In this document: one piece after another, positions 36,857 through 49,070 of the stretch
Numbering within the stretch: the stretch's first letter is position 1
How the letters are laid out: every line of letters begins with the position of its first letter
Source: Desmodus rotundus
Taxonomy: Eukaryota > Chordata > Mammalia > Chiroptera > Phyllostomidae
Direction of reading: 5' to 3'
Assembly (NCBI RefSeq): GCF_022682495.2
Contig: NC_071392.1
Location: 69,710,097-69,774,096, forward strand
Length of the DNA stretch: 64,000 nt
The notes under the pieces: generated by a model
The model's database searches: none
What the model was told of the DNA's origin: nothing
Seen by the model: only the letters and a program-made list of their open reading frames with translations
Program-made: the position numbers and the translations under genes

Positions 36857-38393
36857 ATTGCATAAAATACTAAAACAAATTACACAAATTGTTCTAGGCT
36901 TGACTATTAGTAGGAGGGGTCCAAGGTAACATTGGGGGAAGTAATGAGTCAGCACCTCCCAACTGGGAAGTAATCCTCCGGTCTTGGCTCCTCCTGTCTC
37001 AGCCTCATTTGTGCACATCAAAACCTCCCACAGGCCAAGCCACCATTCAGTGTGACTGTCACTCTTCCTCCAGGGACCTGTGACACCACTGGAGCAGCTG
37101 TTTCAGATCAGGAATACTGTCCTTGGGACAAGTAATAAGCAAAGTTTGTTTTCCGCATCTCTAACTTAAAAGCTTTAAATATTTTGAGCAACCTAGATGA
37201 AAACAATAACAAAACTCCATTAAGAATAAGCATCTTTTTTTGTGTGCTCTATAAAAATCAAGACCACTTTCACTAATTAAACTTAGTTACTATGATATAC
37301 TGAGGAGGAAAAAAATGTCTTTCTCAGTGAAATGTAGTACCGAATGTTAAAATACATAAAAACTTTCTGAATTTAGGAAAAATTTTCTGTTGGTTTCCTA
37401 ACTTATGTTTTTGTATTTTTCCTTTAAAAATATTACTACTGGCAAGGGGAAAATACAATTATATCCAAAATTCAAAATGCAGTGTACTTAAGTACTCATT
37501 TAATGACTCCAATAATTTTCCTTAAAACTTTCCTGGTGATAAAATGGCTCACAATAAATTGTGACTATTTTTCCATGTAGTTAATTCGGTTTTTTTTCTT
37601 GCTTTGCTTACATTCAAATTATAAAGTATATAGCAAACTATATTACTGTAGAGAAGAAAATAACTTCAGTGTTTTTGCTATCCTATTTGCCTTTTATCTT
37701 GAAGGTAATAATAAAAAAGCATGAAAATATCCATTTTCTGCTTTATTATTTCATTCTCTTTCAATCAGCCTTGGCACTAAGGATCTTATAATCTCCAATT
37801 TGTTCAATCATTCTAGCATTGATAATCCTTAACAACATAGTTTTATATTGTTAGGCAAGGATTCCCTTTGAAAACAGTAAATTGTCATTTAAAAGCTTCT
37901 TCCCCATCCACTTCATTTAGTCTTCATACTCTCATATTAAAAATCTTTAACATAAAGATGTGCACTCTATTTTGAATTGAACATTAGACTCTTTATAGCC
38001 AGGAAAACCCTTCTACTTATAGTAAAAATAAACAAGCAGTACTATTTTTAATGTTATTATTACTAAAATTTGAATTTAAGATTAATTTTGTACCATGTAC
38101 AGAATCACAAACTTACTATCAGGCCTTACCATGGTGGCACACTTTTAAATACAAAGAGCTGTTACAATTAAAATGTGTCCATCTGTTACAGAGGTGAGTC
38201 CAGGGTTGAAATCAGGCAATATTTCTTTTTATCTAAGAGTGGGACACTTAATTTAGAGAGGGGGTAACTGAAGCCTCTTTCCTGGCTAGTGCAGAAAAAG
38301 TGTTGACGAGTGCAAAAAGGGAAACACAACCTCTGTTTCACGCTTCCTCCCCTTGTTCTCCAAGATATCATAAGTATTAAGAATTCATCTGTA

Positions 38394-38624
38394 GCCCTGG
38401 CTGGTGTGGCTCAGGGGATTAAGTGCTGGCCTGAGAACCGAAAGGTTGCTGGTTTGATTCCCATGTGCCCATGCCTGGGTGGCAGGCCAGGTCCCCAGTT
38501 GGGGGTGTGTGAGAGTCAACCCAGTGATGTATCTCTGGCATGTTGATGTTTCTGTCCCTCCCTTCCTCCCTCCCTTCCCTTTTCTCAAAAAGTAAAATAA
38601 AAAATAAAAATAAAAATAAATAAA
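38394..38624 (+). mobile_element. VES SINE with target-site duplication
   Basis: GCCCTGGCTGGTGTGGCTCA head, tRNA-like GGTTGCTGGTTTGATTCCCA, a CT-rich segment and an (AAAAT)n tail. AATTCATCTGTA (38382-38393) and AATTCACCTGCA (38625-38636) form a 12-nt duplication with two differences. Confidence 0.93.
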
Positions 38625-39504
38625 AATTCACCTGCAGATTTTATTTTATTTTTCTAAGATGTAACTTCAAAGTCATGAAAATTAAGATACAGCTTTTATC
38701 ATTGCTCTCTCAATTTAGCAAGAGATTTGATTCGTGACTATAACCGGAATAAAGGTCACTGTTCATCCTGCCTCATCAGTGCAGGGCATGGGGGCATCTC
38801 TCCTCCCACTAATTCTGCGCTGTGGGAGGTGGGGAGGGGTGGAAGGAACTCTACCATGGAAACCAGTTCACAGAGGGGCTGCACGAGGTACCCAGCATGG
38901 GATGCGGTTCCCAAAAGTAAAGCTATCTTTCAGGATTTTGTCATATCTATGACACCTTAATGAATAGGATAAAATCTATACTTTGAAAAGCTTGGGTTGT
39001 GTGTAGCTTTTAATATAATAAAAATTCTAATAAAACAGATAATTCCCACAATAATATTTCTATTACACAATGCACAGTAATCAAGGATAAGACAAGGATA
39101 TGTAGATAAAACCAGTCTATAAGTGAAAGACCTCATTTTAGCCACTAGTTCTAGCCCTCATATCCCAAGTCCTTAAATCCCTGAAAATGTCTTCCCTTTT
39201 TCTTTTTCACAGAGGGGCTAATAAACAATGCAATATCTAGAATTCCTTGGGCAAGAAAAGGGACAGGAACAAGTGCTTGAAGTGGATAAATCAGGACCCG
39301 AATAATCAAAACATGGGCTATAGATGATCACTAGAAGTTGTCTTTTAATGCTGATAGTGACTAGAAATTGTCCACACTACTTGTTAGCTTCCAACAAGCA
39401 TATGAATAGTTTTATAGACAGATGAAAATGATACTTCCCTTTCAAACCCAATCTACCACAAAAACAGGAATGGAGAATATACTTTCATCAATGAACAATT
39501 TTTT

Positions 39505-39737
39505 CCTTTTAAATATTTTATTGTTTATGCTATTATAGTTGTCCCAATTTTGCCCCTTTGCCCCCTCCGCCCAGCACCCCCTCCACTCCCACAGTCATCC
39601 CCACACCGTTGTCCATGTCCATGGGCTGTGCATACATGTTGTCTACTCCCTTCACTTTTCAACCAGGCCGCACCTCCTCCCTCCCCTCTTACGGCTGTTA
39701 CCATGTTTCTATGCCTCTGATTGTATTTTGCCCCATT
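39505..39737 (-). mobile_element. 5'-truncated L1 tail with perfect target-site duplication
   Basis: Complement of an L1 3' end: AAATATTTTATTGTTTATGC, ATTATAGTTGTCCCAATTTT and GTCCATGTCCATGGGCTGTG. The 15-bp AATGAACAATTTTTT occurs at 39490-39504 and 39738-39752, which fixes both borders. The 3' UTR type is close to that of the HAL1-like copies. Confidence 0.9.
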
Positions 39738-40311
39738 AATGAACAATTTTTTAGCATAGATATGAAACCTCATTTGCTATTTATTTTCTGAGGGGAAATG
39801 AATTTCTACAGTTCATGAATTCATTTAGAGCATCACACAGATTTAACTGAAATAAATTCTGAGATGAATTTAGATGAAAAGGAATGTTATGTTTGTGAAT
39901 ATTATATGATAAACTCTTATAAATACGAGGAATATGACAGGTAGATGTACAACAAGTCAGGGGAGATAATGAAAGACAACTCTGAAGTCTGAAAGACAGT
40001 TATATTTAACTGAATAAAAAAAGACTATTTCATGAGAGGAGAAAAAGATGGAAAAAAACAGATTAACTACCAAAAAGATGCCATCAACTCAGCATATGGT
40101 AACAGCATAGGCTTCAGAAAGGTTTTGGGAAGGAAGAAGCAGTATGTCAGAACATTCTGAATGCAGCAAGAAAGTGCGAGAAGTTGATGAAATGCAGCGA
40201 CTGACAGGACAACATGCTCATGAGGGACGAGACTGTCTGCCCAGTTCAATAGCTAAAACACACAGCGACTGACAACGTGAACGGTGTTTATAAAGTAATG
40301 TTTGAACATAC

Positions 40312-40375
40312 CCTTTCAAGTAAGGAAAGCGTAGCTTTTAGAGCACCTTCAGGTCGTCCAAAGGGAAAACAGTAT
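40312..40375 (-). CDS. CADPS2: CADPS2 coding exon B (internal, 64 nt)
   Basis: Short exon with acceptor TTTTTGAAG on the minus strand and donor GTATGT. It starts with the third base of an Arg codon left by exon A and continues for 21 codons, YCFPFGRPEGALKATLSLLE then R, ending in phase 0. This block is strongly conserved in CAPS-family proteins. The match, the two splice signals and the phase on both sides make the call firm. The flanks hold no recognisable repeat for several hundred bases. It is too short to stand out as an ORF. Confidence 0.9.
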
Positions 40376-42918
40376 CTTCAAAAACAAAAGGAGGAATAAA
40401 AGGTCAAACATTTCATATCCAAACTGCTAAATAATTCCCTTTGCTACTACCTGGCATGAGTTGAGAATAATGAAAAGTGGTTAAAATAGCATGGGCCCAT
40501 CTGGGAAAATTTTAATGTTGACGTTTACCTAGTCCCATGATTTAAATGTCTTAGACAATAAGGGTACAAACTGTGGTGGAAAAGGTCCTAAAATTTTAAT
40601 GATACGGGTACAGAAAGAATACAGTAATCAAGAGAGAACTACTAGGCTCCTATGAGTGGAGAGATACTTAAAATGCATTCTCTGCTAATTTCGAACCCCC
40701 CTTTCCTGACATTTGCCTGTCTACACTGGTGCCTAACTCTCCAACCTCCTCACACAGCACACTCAAACCTTCTGCAGCTGTTTTGCCAGCAGAGTCATTT
40801 ATCCGAAGGATTTCTAGCCCAGCATTCTTAATACACCAACAACTGCAGGGCAGGTCAGGGGCTGGGAGGTGGAGTGGGCGCCTCAGAAGTTAGTGTCACA
40901 TGGTGGTGACAAATGTGTTGCTCTTTGCAATGGAGTCCCTCTTCAGGTCACTTTCCACTTAAGGAGTACAGAATGTTACAGCTACTTGATCTTGCTGCAA
41001 ACCCCTTGTTTTGCTGAACCGTCCCTGACCATTGCCTCTGCCCCAAGATCAAATGCTAGAGGCAGCTGGGCTGTCCTCAGGCTGCTACCTTGCTCAGACT
41101 TAGAATCTCCAAACCAGTAACTTGAAAATAAGTTTACATCTTTGCATGTCTTCTGCCATTATTCAGGGACTTTAGTAGACATATTATTTAAGACTTTATT
41201 AACAATGAATTGCCTTTCATGCTGTTTTTTGTACAAGTTACCCTACAAAAGTACTTGTATTTTAAGTTCAATTTGTTTTACAGGATCAAATTTTAATGAA
41301 AAAGAAAAAAGTGATTTCTCACAAAGCAGTAATTGAATATAAAGACTGAGTTTTAGTTTCATGAAACTTATTTTTCTCAGATAAATGTCATATAAATCTA
41401 GCCACTCAAATTTTTTTTCAGAATACTGTTCACTTCCTGCTAAGAGTTTCCTGCACGTAATCTTGCCTCTTTGCAGCCTCTTAGCCTCTCCCACATACAA
41501 AAAAGCCACAACGAATTTATTTTGATACTTTTTGCTGTGCGGTGGTGCACCTTAGACCATTAGCAAATTAACAGAGTAGCTTTAATCATTTTATATACCA
41601 TAAACCTTAATCCACGTTTAAATAAAACACAAATTAGTTTCTTCTTGTCCCCTCCTCTTGCTTAAATCTTTTCAGTGCATTTGCATAATCCACTCATTGT
41701 CTTGCCTATTGTTTATTTCTATTAACCTGTGGGTGATGCATTTTATGAATGGAATGTTACTGATCCCCAGATTACATTTAGCATTTCAGGGCTCTGAGGT
41801 CCCACTGGGCATGTTCTGAATTAGCATTAGCTGCCCATGATGTGTAAATAATTCAACACATTTACAGAGTACAAGTAATCCTGAATCAATAAAGTACAGA
41901 AAATAACTACACAGAAGCTTAATTAATCTTTACAAAACAAGTTTTGAAAGAAGGGAATCATTTTTGCTTTGCCTTTCAGATAAATATTTTTGGTTTTTAC
42001 CACTTTAGCAGCTCTATAATAGCAATATGAAATGGGAAATACTCAATTTTCTAATGAAATTCAACCAAGTTTGATCCCTAACTGGAATAAATTGAAATCC
42101 TTCTCATTCTCACTTTAGTAAATTAACTACACAGATAAATGAGCCTGCATAGACCTGTCCTGTGATGGAAGACATTCGTTTTACTTAGCTACTTTTAGAC
42201 ATAGTATTTATTTTTATCAAAGATATTTATCCACATAGTCTAAGAGGAAACTCCTTCTAAAAAGCTTTTTATGAAAAACTAAAGTCCTTTAGGTCAGTTA
42301 TACCTCACTTTGTATTTCAGTTTTAGATATCACTCTGAAATCCTCCTATGGAGGAAAAGCACTTTTTTTTAACAAATAGCTTTAAAGATGTAGGTGACAT
42401 ACAATAAGCTACATGTTTCAAGCATTCACTTATAAGTTATGACATATGTCTATGAAACCATCACCACAGTCAAGGTAAGGTGCATATCCATGACCCCAAG
42501 CACTTCCTCCCCAACTCTGGGGCCAATGCAACTCTGAGTTACTTTTCATCATCTCTATTAGTTTGTATTTTCTATAATGAAAAGGCATCATATAATATGT
42601 ACTTTTGGGGGTCTCACTTCTCTCACATAGTGTATTTTGATATTCATTCATGCTATTGCATGTATTGATAGTTCACTCCTTTTTATTCCAATACATTGTT
42701 TGTTCATTTGTTGATGGCCATCTAGCTTGTTTCCCTATGTTGGCTATTATGAGTAGTGCTGGTATGACATTCATGTAAGTCTTCATGTGGACATATGCTT
42801 TCACTTCTCTTGGGGTAATACGTGGGCAGGGGGGAATGGCTGAGTCATATGTTAGGTATTTAAATTTTCAAAAGCCTGCAAACTATTTTACAAAGTGCTT
42901 TTACCATTTTAATTCTTT

Positions 42919-43120
42919 TTAAAAAGTATTTTATTTATTTGCAGAGCAAGGGAAAGGCAGGAAGAGAGGGAGAGAAACATCAATGTGTGGCTGCCTCCTA
43001 TGTGACCCCCACTGGGGACCTGGCCTGCAACCCAGGCACATGCCATGATTGGGAATCGAACCTGTGACCCTTTGGTTTGCAGGTTGGCGCTCAATCCACT
43101 GAGCCAACACCAGCCAGGGC
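42919..43120 (-). mobile_element. VES SINE inside old L1
   Basis: Complement of the VES head at 43120 (CACCAGCCAGGGC), tRNA-like GATTGGGAATCGAACCTGTG and an AT-rich tail at the left. It splits the old L1. Confidence 0.92.
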
Positions 43121-43474
43121 TGTTACTTCAGTGTTTCAATTTTAGTTATACTAATAGGTATGTAGGAGCATCCTACTGTAGTTTTAATTTTCATTTTCCT
43201 AAAGAGTAATGATATTGAGCATCCTTTTATATTCCTTTTCAGCATCATGTATCTTTGAAGAAATACCTAAAAACAACTTTTTTAGTGAGCTGTTTCATTT
43301 CTTATTAAATTTTAAGAGTTATTTATATTCTGGGTAGAAGTCTTTTGTGGGGTATATAACATGCAAATATTTTCTCACATTCTGACATTTCTCTCTTTAG
43401 TCCCTTAAAAATGCCTTTGGAAGATCAAAAGTTCTTAATGTTGATAAAGTTCAAGGCAACATTTTGTAACGGGG

Positions 43475-44676
43475 TGCAGAGTGGGGTGGGGGCCCCTGAA
43501 AATATTCCCCACAGCCTATGGTTGAGGGATGGGGGAAGGGAAAGATATGGCAATTATGATACTTTTCACAACAAAAGGCAAGTTAATAGTTATGCTGCCA
43601 CCCCAGACAAAATGTGGACATGACTAAAAGAGCATTCAGTGTCTTGTGACGTAGCCAGGGTGTTTATACTGTGCCTGTGCAAGAGGCAGGAAGGTGGAGG
43701 TTCCCTTGTCCTGGGGTGCTCTTGCCCTGACTAAAGATGGCAGCCAAAAGAAGGTAGAAGATATGGGGGAAATGGCAAAGATGGCACATTGTAGGAGGGG
43801 CGAGATATGAGGTCACGTAGGAAGCTCCAGGTCAGCATTTGAACATGAGCAGGGGGAGCAGCAATGGGGTAGCAGCCATGTAGTTTAAAAAGGTGTGGAA
43901 GGGCCGCCCCATAGGCCATAAGGGCAGTAATGAGTGGCAGCCAGAAGGAAGGCAGCCATGAGGAAGGAGCCATGAAGTACAGGGATTCAGCCATGAGGTA
44001 TGGTGTGTAAGGAGGTGCCACGTGTTTCGGAGTAAGGAGAGGCCAGGCAGTTTTGGATTAAGAGCTGGGGTAAGAAAGAGGAGACCTGCTGGGAAACCTG
44101 CCTGGAGAACACTGATGGAGCTGGGAATTGTGGGGACCTGCCAAACCAAGCATGGATTTGGGGAGACACCTAGAATTCTGAACTGTGACAGGGGAATGCT
44201 GACTTCTGCTTCTCTGAAGGACATATGGAGAGGCCACTGTCTTGGGACGTGTGCCTTTCTGGACCCCACGATGATCCAGTATAACATGGCACATGCTTTC
44301 CTGGAGTACTACATGGAGGCTGAGGACAGCACACCCCAGCTCCTGAAAGAGAGAGCTACTGCAAGGGGATGGGGACTCTGAAACCCACAAAAGTACCTTC
44401 CAGAAAGGACAGAGAACTATTTGCACAGTCGGCTTAAGAACAGATAAGGATATGAGGAACCTTTGGGCATGATTTTGGCTTACAGCCTGGTGGGCAGCAA
44501 AGGAAGTGCCGGGTCTCATGGGACAACAGGGCTCCGAGCAGGAGAGCCCCCAGTCTCGCCCCTCCCCAAGGTAAAGATCTGTAAGATCAGATCTATTTTC
44601 CTTCACACTAATTGTTGGGTCGCGCATGAAGGTATCATGTGTGTAGGCCTCGGTTTGCTCGTCTATAATTTTGCCA
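43475..44676 (+). mobile_element. Solo-LTR-like element, copy 2 (about 1.2 kb)
   Basis: Starts TGTAACGGGGTGCAGAGTGG and ends near ATAATTTTGCCA. It aligns with copy 1 over nearly its full length, for example CCACGATGATCCAGT and CTACATGGAGGCTGA occur in both. An insert-like tandem stretch of GCAGCCATG-type units at 43870-44000 makes it longer. CATTT flanks it at 43470-43474 and 44675-44679, a candidate 5-bp duplication that overlaps the last bases by ambiguity. It sits inside the old L1. No internal viral genes remain. Confidence 0.68.
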
Positions 44677-45639
44677 TTTATGAATCATGAGTTTTGGTGT
44701 TCTGTTTAAGAATTTTTTGCTTAGTCCAAGGACACAGAGATTTTCTGTTTTCTAGGTCTATCCATTTTGTGTTAACTTTTGGATCAGTTTGTAAGGTATA
44801 GATCCAGTTTAGTATTTTGCATTTGGACATCCAACACTTCCAGCACTATTTGTTGAAAAAAGTATACTTTCCAAATAGCCTTTATACATTTGTTGAAAAT
44901 CAATTAACCACATGTGTGAGTCTATTCTGGACTCTCTATACCACAGTATTTTGATTATTGTAGCTTTGGAAGTCTTGAAATCAGGTAGTGTCAACATTCC
45001 AATGTTATTCTTTGAAAAGTCATTTTGGCTATGGTAAGTTCTTTGCATTTCTATATGGATTTTAGAATTAGGTTGGCAGTTTCTACAAAACCCTTTTGAG
45101 ATTCTGACTGAGATGGCAGCGCCATACAGATCAATTCAGGTTTTCCCTAATCTCTCTCAGCAAGACTGCACGTTCCAGTGCACAGGTTTCACACAGACTG
45201 AACCCCAAGTATTTAATAATTTTTGTTGTTATTATAAACAGCATTGTTTTTTAATTTCAATTTATTTGTTGCTATCATACAGAAACAAATTGATATTTAT
45301 ATAGTTAGGCTCCTACAAGTTTTCTAACATTAATTAGAACAGCATTTTTTTTTGTAATTTTCATAGAATTTTCTACATGGGTGATCACATCATGTGTTTA
45401 ATAAAGGCAGTCTTACTTTTCCCATCTGAATGCCTTTCTCCCCGGCTCATTGCACTGGCTAGACCGCCATCAGCACAGTCTTGAATAGCAGTAGTGGCAG
45501 CGACATCCTTGCCTTGTTCTTATCTTAGTTGGAAAACATTCAGTCTTTCACTATTAAGTGTGATGTTATCAGTTTTCCATAGATGCCTTTAATAGGCTGA
45601 ACATATGACATGTAGTAATAATTCATTTAACACCTTTTA

Positions 45640-46010
45640 TTAATTTTTATCTTCTGTGTCATTTTTACTTTTTTGGTTGGTTTTATTCTCTTTGATCATA
45701 TTTTATTATTTCTTTGTATATCTGAAATTTTTTGACTGAATGATAGACTATTATTCTACCTTTTTGATGGCCAAATACTTTTGTATTCCTTTAAATATTT
45801 CTGAACTTTGTTTGCAAGTGCTGTTAAATTACATGAACACTGTTTGATTCATCCAAATCTAGCTTTTAATTCTCATTAGGAGACTATGACAGTATTTATT
45901 CTAGGGTTAGTTTTTTTTCCACCACTCAGGCAAAATGCTGTGAGTAGTCTACCTGATGCCCATGAGTTAGAAAGTTTCTGCTCTGGGTAGGAGAAATTAG
46001 AACTAGCCTC
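45640..46010 (-). mobile_element. Old HAL1/L1 5' region fragment
   Basis: TTATTTCTTTGTATATCTGA and TTTTGACTGAATGATAGACT, then CCACTCAGGCAAAATGCTGT, resemble the complement of an old HAL1 5' region. It follows the L1M piece directly. Boundaries are uncertain. Confidence 0.5.
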
Positions 46011-46309
46011 GTGTTAGTTTGGGGGATTTTCCCCTGTGACCCTTTCAACATAGCTGTTTGCCTGACTTAGGATAGTTTCCTCACAGGCACAGGGAGAAGC
46101 CTCCAGGGCAACTTTCAGCGGATGCCTGCAGGGCCTCTCGGCTCTCTCTTCTTCAGAACTCTAACCTGCAAGCTCTGGCTGCCTTGCCTCCCCAGGTCAG
46201 GATGTCCACTGGGATCCGCCTGGGGTCCTTCTCTCTGGGCCTTGGCCTGGAAACACTCTCCTTGTAGTTGGCAGGGGCAATTAAAATACTTCATTTATTT
46301 CCCAACTCT

Positions 46310-46660
46310 CAGGAATAACTGCATTTTGCTGTATATAATGCATTCCTAAGTATAATGCACACCCATGTTTTTGGCCCAAACTTCAAGGAAAAAATATTTT
46401 AATTTTTTAATTCAATTTTTTAATGTATTCATTTTTAAAAACAAAACTGATTATCATATTCCGGTGTATTATTTTGCTTATGGACATCATTATTGCTTTC
46501 TAGAGTTACACTTTTAATGCATAAGCATAAGTGAAAGAATTAAGAACATTTATATAGATATGGAATTAGTACTACCCATGTATAATGTACACCCTTAGTT
46601 TTCCCTAAAAAATTTTGGCAAAAACGTGCACATTATACATGGCAAAATCTAGTAATGTTA
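46310..46660. mobile_element. Non-autonomous DNA transposon with complex ends
   Basis: The left end ATTTTGCTGTATATAATGCA pairs with the right end, whose complement is ATTTTGCCATGTATAATGTG. Inside each end a second unit, GTATAATGCACACCC at about 46356 and GTATAATGTACACCC at about 46580, occurs in direct orientation. The middle is AT-rich and non-coding. Superfamily not assigned. Confidence 0.6.
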
Positions 46661-47524
46661 TTCATTGCTTATGTATAATGTCTTAAAAAGCACTTTTTCC
46701 CACATATTTTGTCTGTAAAAAAACTTTTTTTTTTTGTTTCAGATAGGAGGGTGAATATGTAAATATCATTCCCTGTTACTTCATCTGAGATATATAAGCT
46801 TTTTTTCCCCCTTAAAGTCACTTCCCCCCACCCTAAACATAATTCCTGTGTTTCCCATCCTTCCAATATAGTTATATCATTTTGGGGGAGTTAGATCTAA
46901 ATTCAGTCTCTACCTTGTACTGGTTATGTAAATGTCCTAGATAACTGAGATACAGTTTTTACTATGATTACTTTTTATGTCCTGCTCATTTTTTGGTTTA
47001 TAATACTTGTTTCCATTTTTAATATCCTGTTTTTATTTACTTGATCTAATACAATTCCAAACTCTAATACAATCTAATTAATACAATTCCACACTCTATT
47101 GCAGGTGGGCAACCTCTCAACATGTTAAAATGTCTCAGTGAGTTGTCAATCTGATCTGCTTGAAGAATTTTCTGACCTGTTCCAGTGAGTACTAGTTGCT
47201 CTCAGCTCAATGGCCATCACATTCCTTTCTCTCTCAAGCTGATTTCCTAATGCAGGGATCTTAACTCTGTTTTCTCCTTTGTCTTGGTAAATTGCATTCT
47301 CCAGAATGGGAACATGAGAATCACATCTTTTGAGGTCCTGCATATCTGCAAATATCATTCCACCATTGTCCTTAATCAAGACTTATGCTGTTACAGAATT
47401 CTGGGTTGTAATTTTCCTCAGAATTATGAAGTCAACGATGCACTGTTTTCTGGGCATATATTGCTATTGCTCCTCATGTCAAAATGAAAGCTGCAGAAGT
47501 GAAGGGTCTTTTTTGTTGTTGTTG

Positions 47525-47575
47525 TTCACTGCCTGACACATAGTAGGACACAATAAATATTCTAGAATAAACTAA
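47525..47575 (+). repeat. L2 3' terminal fragment
   Basis: CTGCCTGACACATAGTAGGA followed by CACAATAAATATTCTAGAAT is the L2 3' end. Confidence 0.6.
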
Positions 47576-47705
47576 TGTTGAGAAGTCATTCTGATTGATT
47601 CTTTGTATTTTGGGGTCTTCTCTTTTTTCACCAAGAATCTGTAAATTCATGAAAAATATACTGATGAGTAAATATTTTAGTTAGTTGTGCTGGGTACTAA
47701 ATGTT

Positions 47706-47884
47706 TCAATGAGGTGGGGACAGTGGGAAGAGGGGATTGCAGGAACTATTATAAAGGACACATGGACAAAATCAGGGGGGATGGTGGGGGTGGGGGAGGG
47801 AGGTGGGTTCAGCCGGGGTGGGGGGAGGGAAGAGGAGAAAAGGCATACAACTGTAATTGAATAACAATAAAAAATAAATTTAAA
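47706..47884 (+). mobile_element. 5'-truncated L1 tail
   Basis: AACTATTATAAAGGACACAT, GTGGGTTCAGCCGGGGTGGG and AATTGAATAACAATAAAAAA form a G-rich L1 3' UTR like that at 5200-5370. AAATGTT at 47699-47705 and 47885-47891 is a short candidate target-site duplication. Confidence 0.85.
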
Positions 47885-47891
47885 AAATGTT

Positions 47892-49070
47892 CTGAATGAT
47901 TTTATTCAAAGTTTCCTACCTTTAGACTTAACTCTTTTTGGAATTCCTATTATTTATGTTGATGGCATTCCTAAGCAGATCTTTAATTTTTCTTATCATC
48001 GTACTCCTATTTCCCATTTCCCACCCTACTTTCTGCAAGTTTTCATTAAACTGATTTTTCAATATTGTGTATGTATTTGTGTTATTTGCATATAATTTCT
48101 AATAGCTCTTATTTGTTCTAAGTTTTTCTTCTTCTTCTTCTTTTTGCAGTTTTTGTTTTATAGATACTCTTATCATCTCAAACCTCTCCAAGGATATCAG
48201 TAGTTCATTTCCACCAACCCCACCTCCCTATTTTCTCTTCCCATATAATCTTTTTTCCCCCCAAGTTCCTTTCTTATATAGTATTTACTTGTTTGGGTCT
48301 CTGTCTTCCATAGTAAATGCTTTCCTCAAATGTCTTATGACTTTGGCTGTCTGATCATTTTTAAAAGTGTGGTATTAAAAAACTGAATGGTGGTGAGGGA
48401 CAAATACCATATGATCCCACCTTTAACTGGAAAATAATCAACAAAAGAAAAAAGCAAACAAAATATAACCAGAGACACTGAAATTAAGAACAATCTAACA
48501 ATGGCCAGAGGGGAGTGGGGAGGGGATAGTGGGGAGAGGGGTATACAGGAGCTACTATAAAGGACACATGGAGAAAACCAAGGGGGAGGGTGGAGGTGGG
48601 GGAGGGACGTGGGTTTGGCTGGGGTGGGGTGGAGGGATGGGGAGAAAATGCAGACAATTGTAATTGAATAACAATAAAAATTAAAAAAAAAACTGAATGG
48701 AAGCAATATGCACCTAGCTGGGTACATGTAGACCATGGTCTTTAATGAAGAGGAATCTGGCTGGCTGTTTCAGTAGAAGTCTGCATTGCCCAAAGTTTTA
48801 GGTCTTTTCTATTGGGCCAGAGTCCCAGGGGAAGATACTTATAATATTCCTGGGAGGTGTAAACCTGCCTGCCTGCCTGCCAGCATGTTGAGAGTCAAAG
48901 GTATGAGGGGCAAGAGAAGGCTGTGATTCCCAGATTTCTTATAAATGTTTAATCTCCATGTGTCTGCATATAATCCTACCTCCAATGTGCCTGATGTTTC
49001 CTCCCCTCCTCCACCCCAGTCCAGGTCTTCTCTAGTTTTACCTTCTCCAAGCTAATAGGCAGTGCTCTGG
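47892..49070 (-). mobile_element. Ancient L1M 5' region, interrupted
   Basis: CCTCAAATGTCTTATGACTT, GGCTGTCTGATCAT, AGTCTGCATTGCCCAAAGTT and CATATAATCCTACCTCCAAT match the complement of the old L1M 5' UTR/ORF1 region. It may begin as early as 47290. A young L1 tail splits it at 48391-48686. Confidence 0.65.
48391..48686 (+). mobile_element. 5'-truncated L1 tail with perfect target-site duplication
   Basis: Same 3' UTR type as 47706-47884 (GAACAATCTAACAATGGCCA, AGCTACTATAAAGGACACAT). AAAAAACTGAATGG at 48377-48390 and 48687-48700 is a 14-bp duplication. Young relative to the L1M it interrupts. Confidence 0.92.

Larger units (their letters stand above)
36812..40311 (-). other. CADPS2: CADPS2 intron between exons B and C (3.5 kb)
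   Basis: Phase 0 intron, GTATGT to CTCTAG. It contains the CT-repeat splice tract, one VES SINE and one short L1 tail with a perfect target-site duplication. The rest (36860-38380, 38640-39490, 39755-40311) is AT-rich sequence in which I recognise nothing. Confidence 0.85.
42365..45640 (-). mobile_element. Old L1 (L1M-type) 3' half, interrupted twice
   Basis: Three pieces in order: 42365-42918, 43121-43474 and 44677-45640. Signatures include CATCACCACAGTCAAGGTAA, TGTTCATTTGTTGATGGCCA, TTGATTATTGTAGCTTTGGA and AATTTTAATTATT-type sequence in the 3' ORF2/3' UTR, all on the complement strand. The gaps are filled by a VES SINE and an LTR-like element, so both are younger than this L1. Confidence 0.8.

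Noticed and set aside
36675..36863. Open frame starting MQFSLSLSLSLS on the minus strand
   Set aside because: The SL repeat is translation of the CT microsatellite, and the rest is exon C in a wrong frame.
48130..48150. (TTC)n tract as a splice polypyrimidine tract
   Set aside because: It lies on the plus strand, opposite to the gene, inside an old L1.
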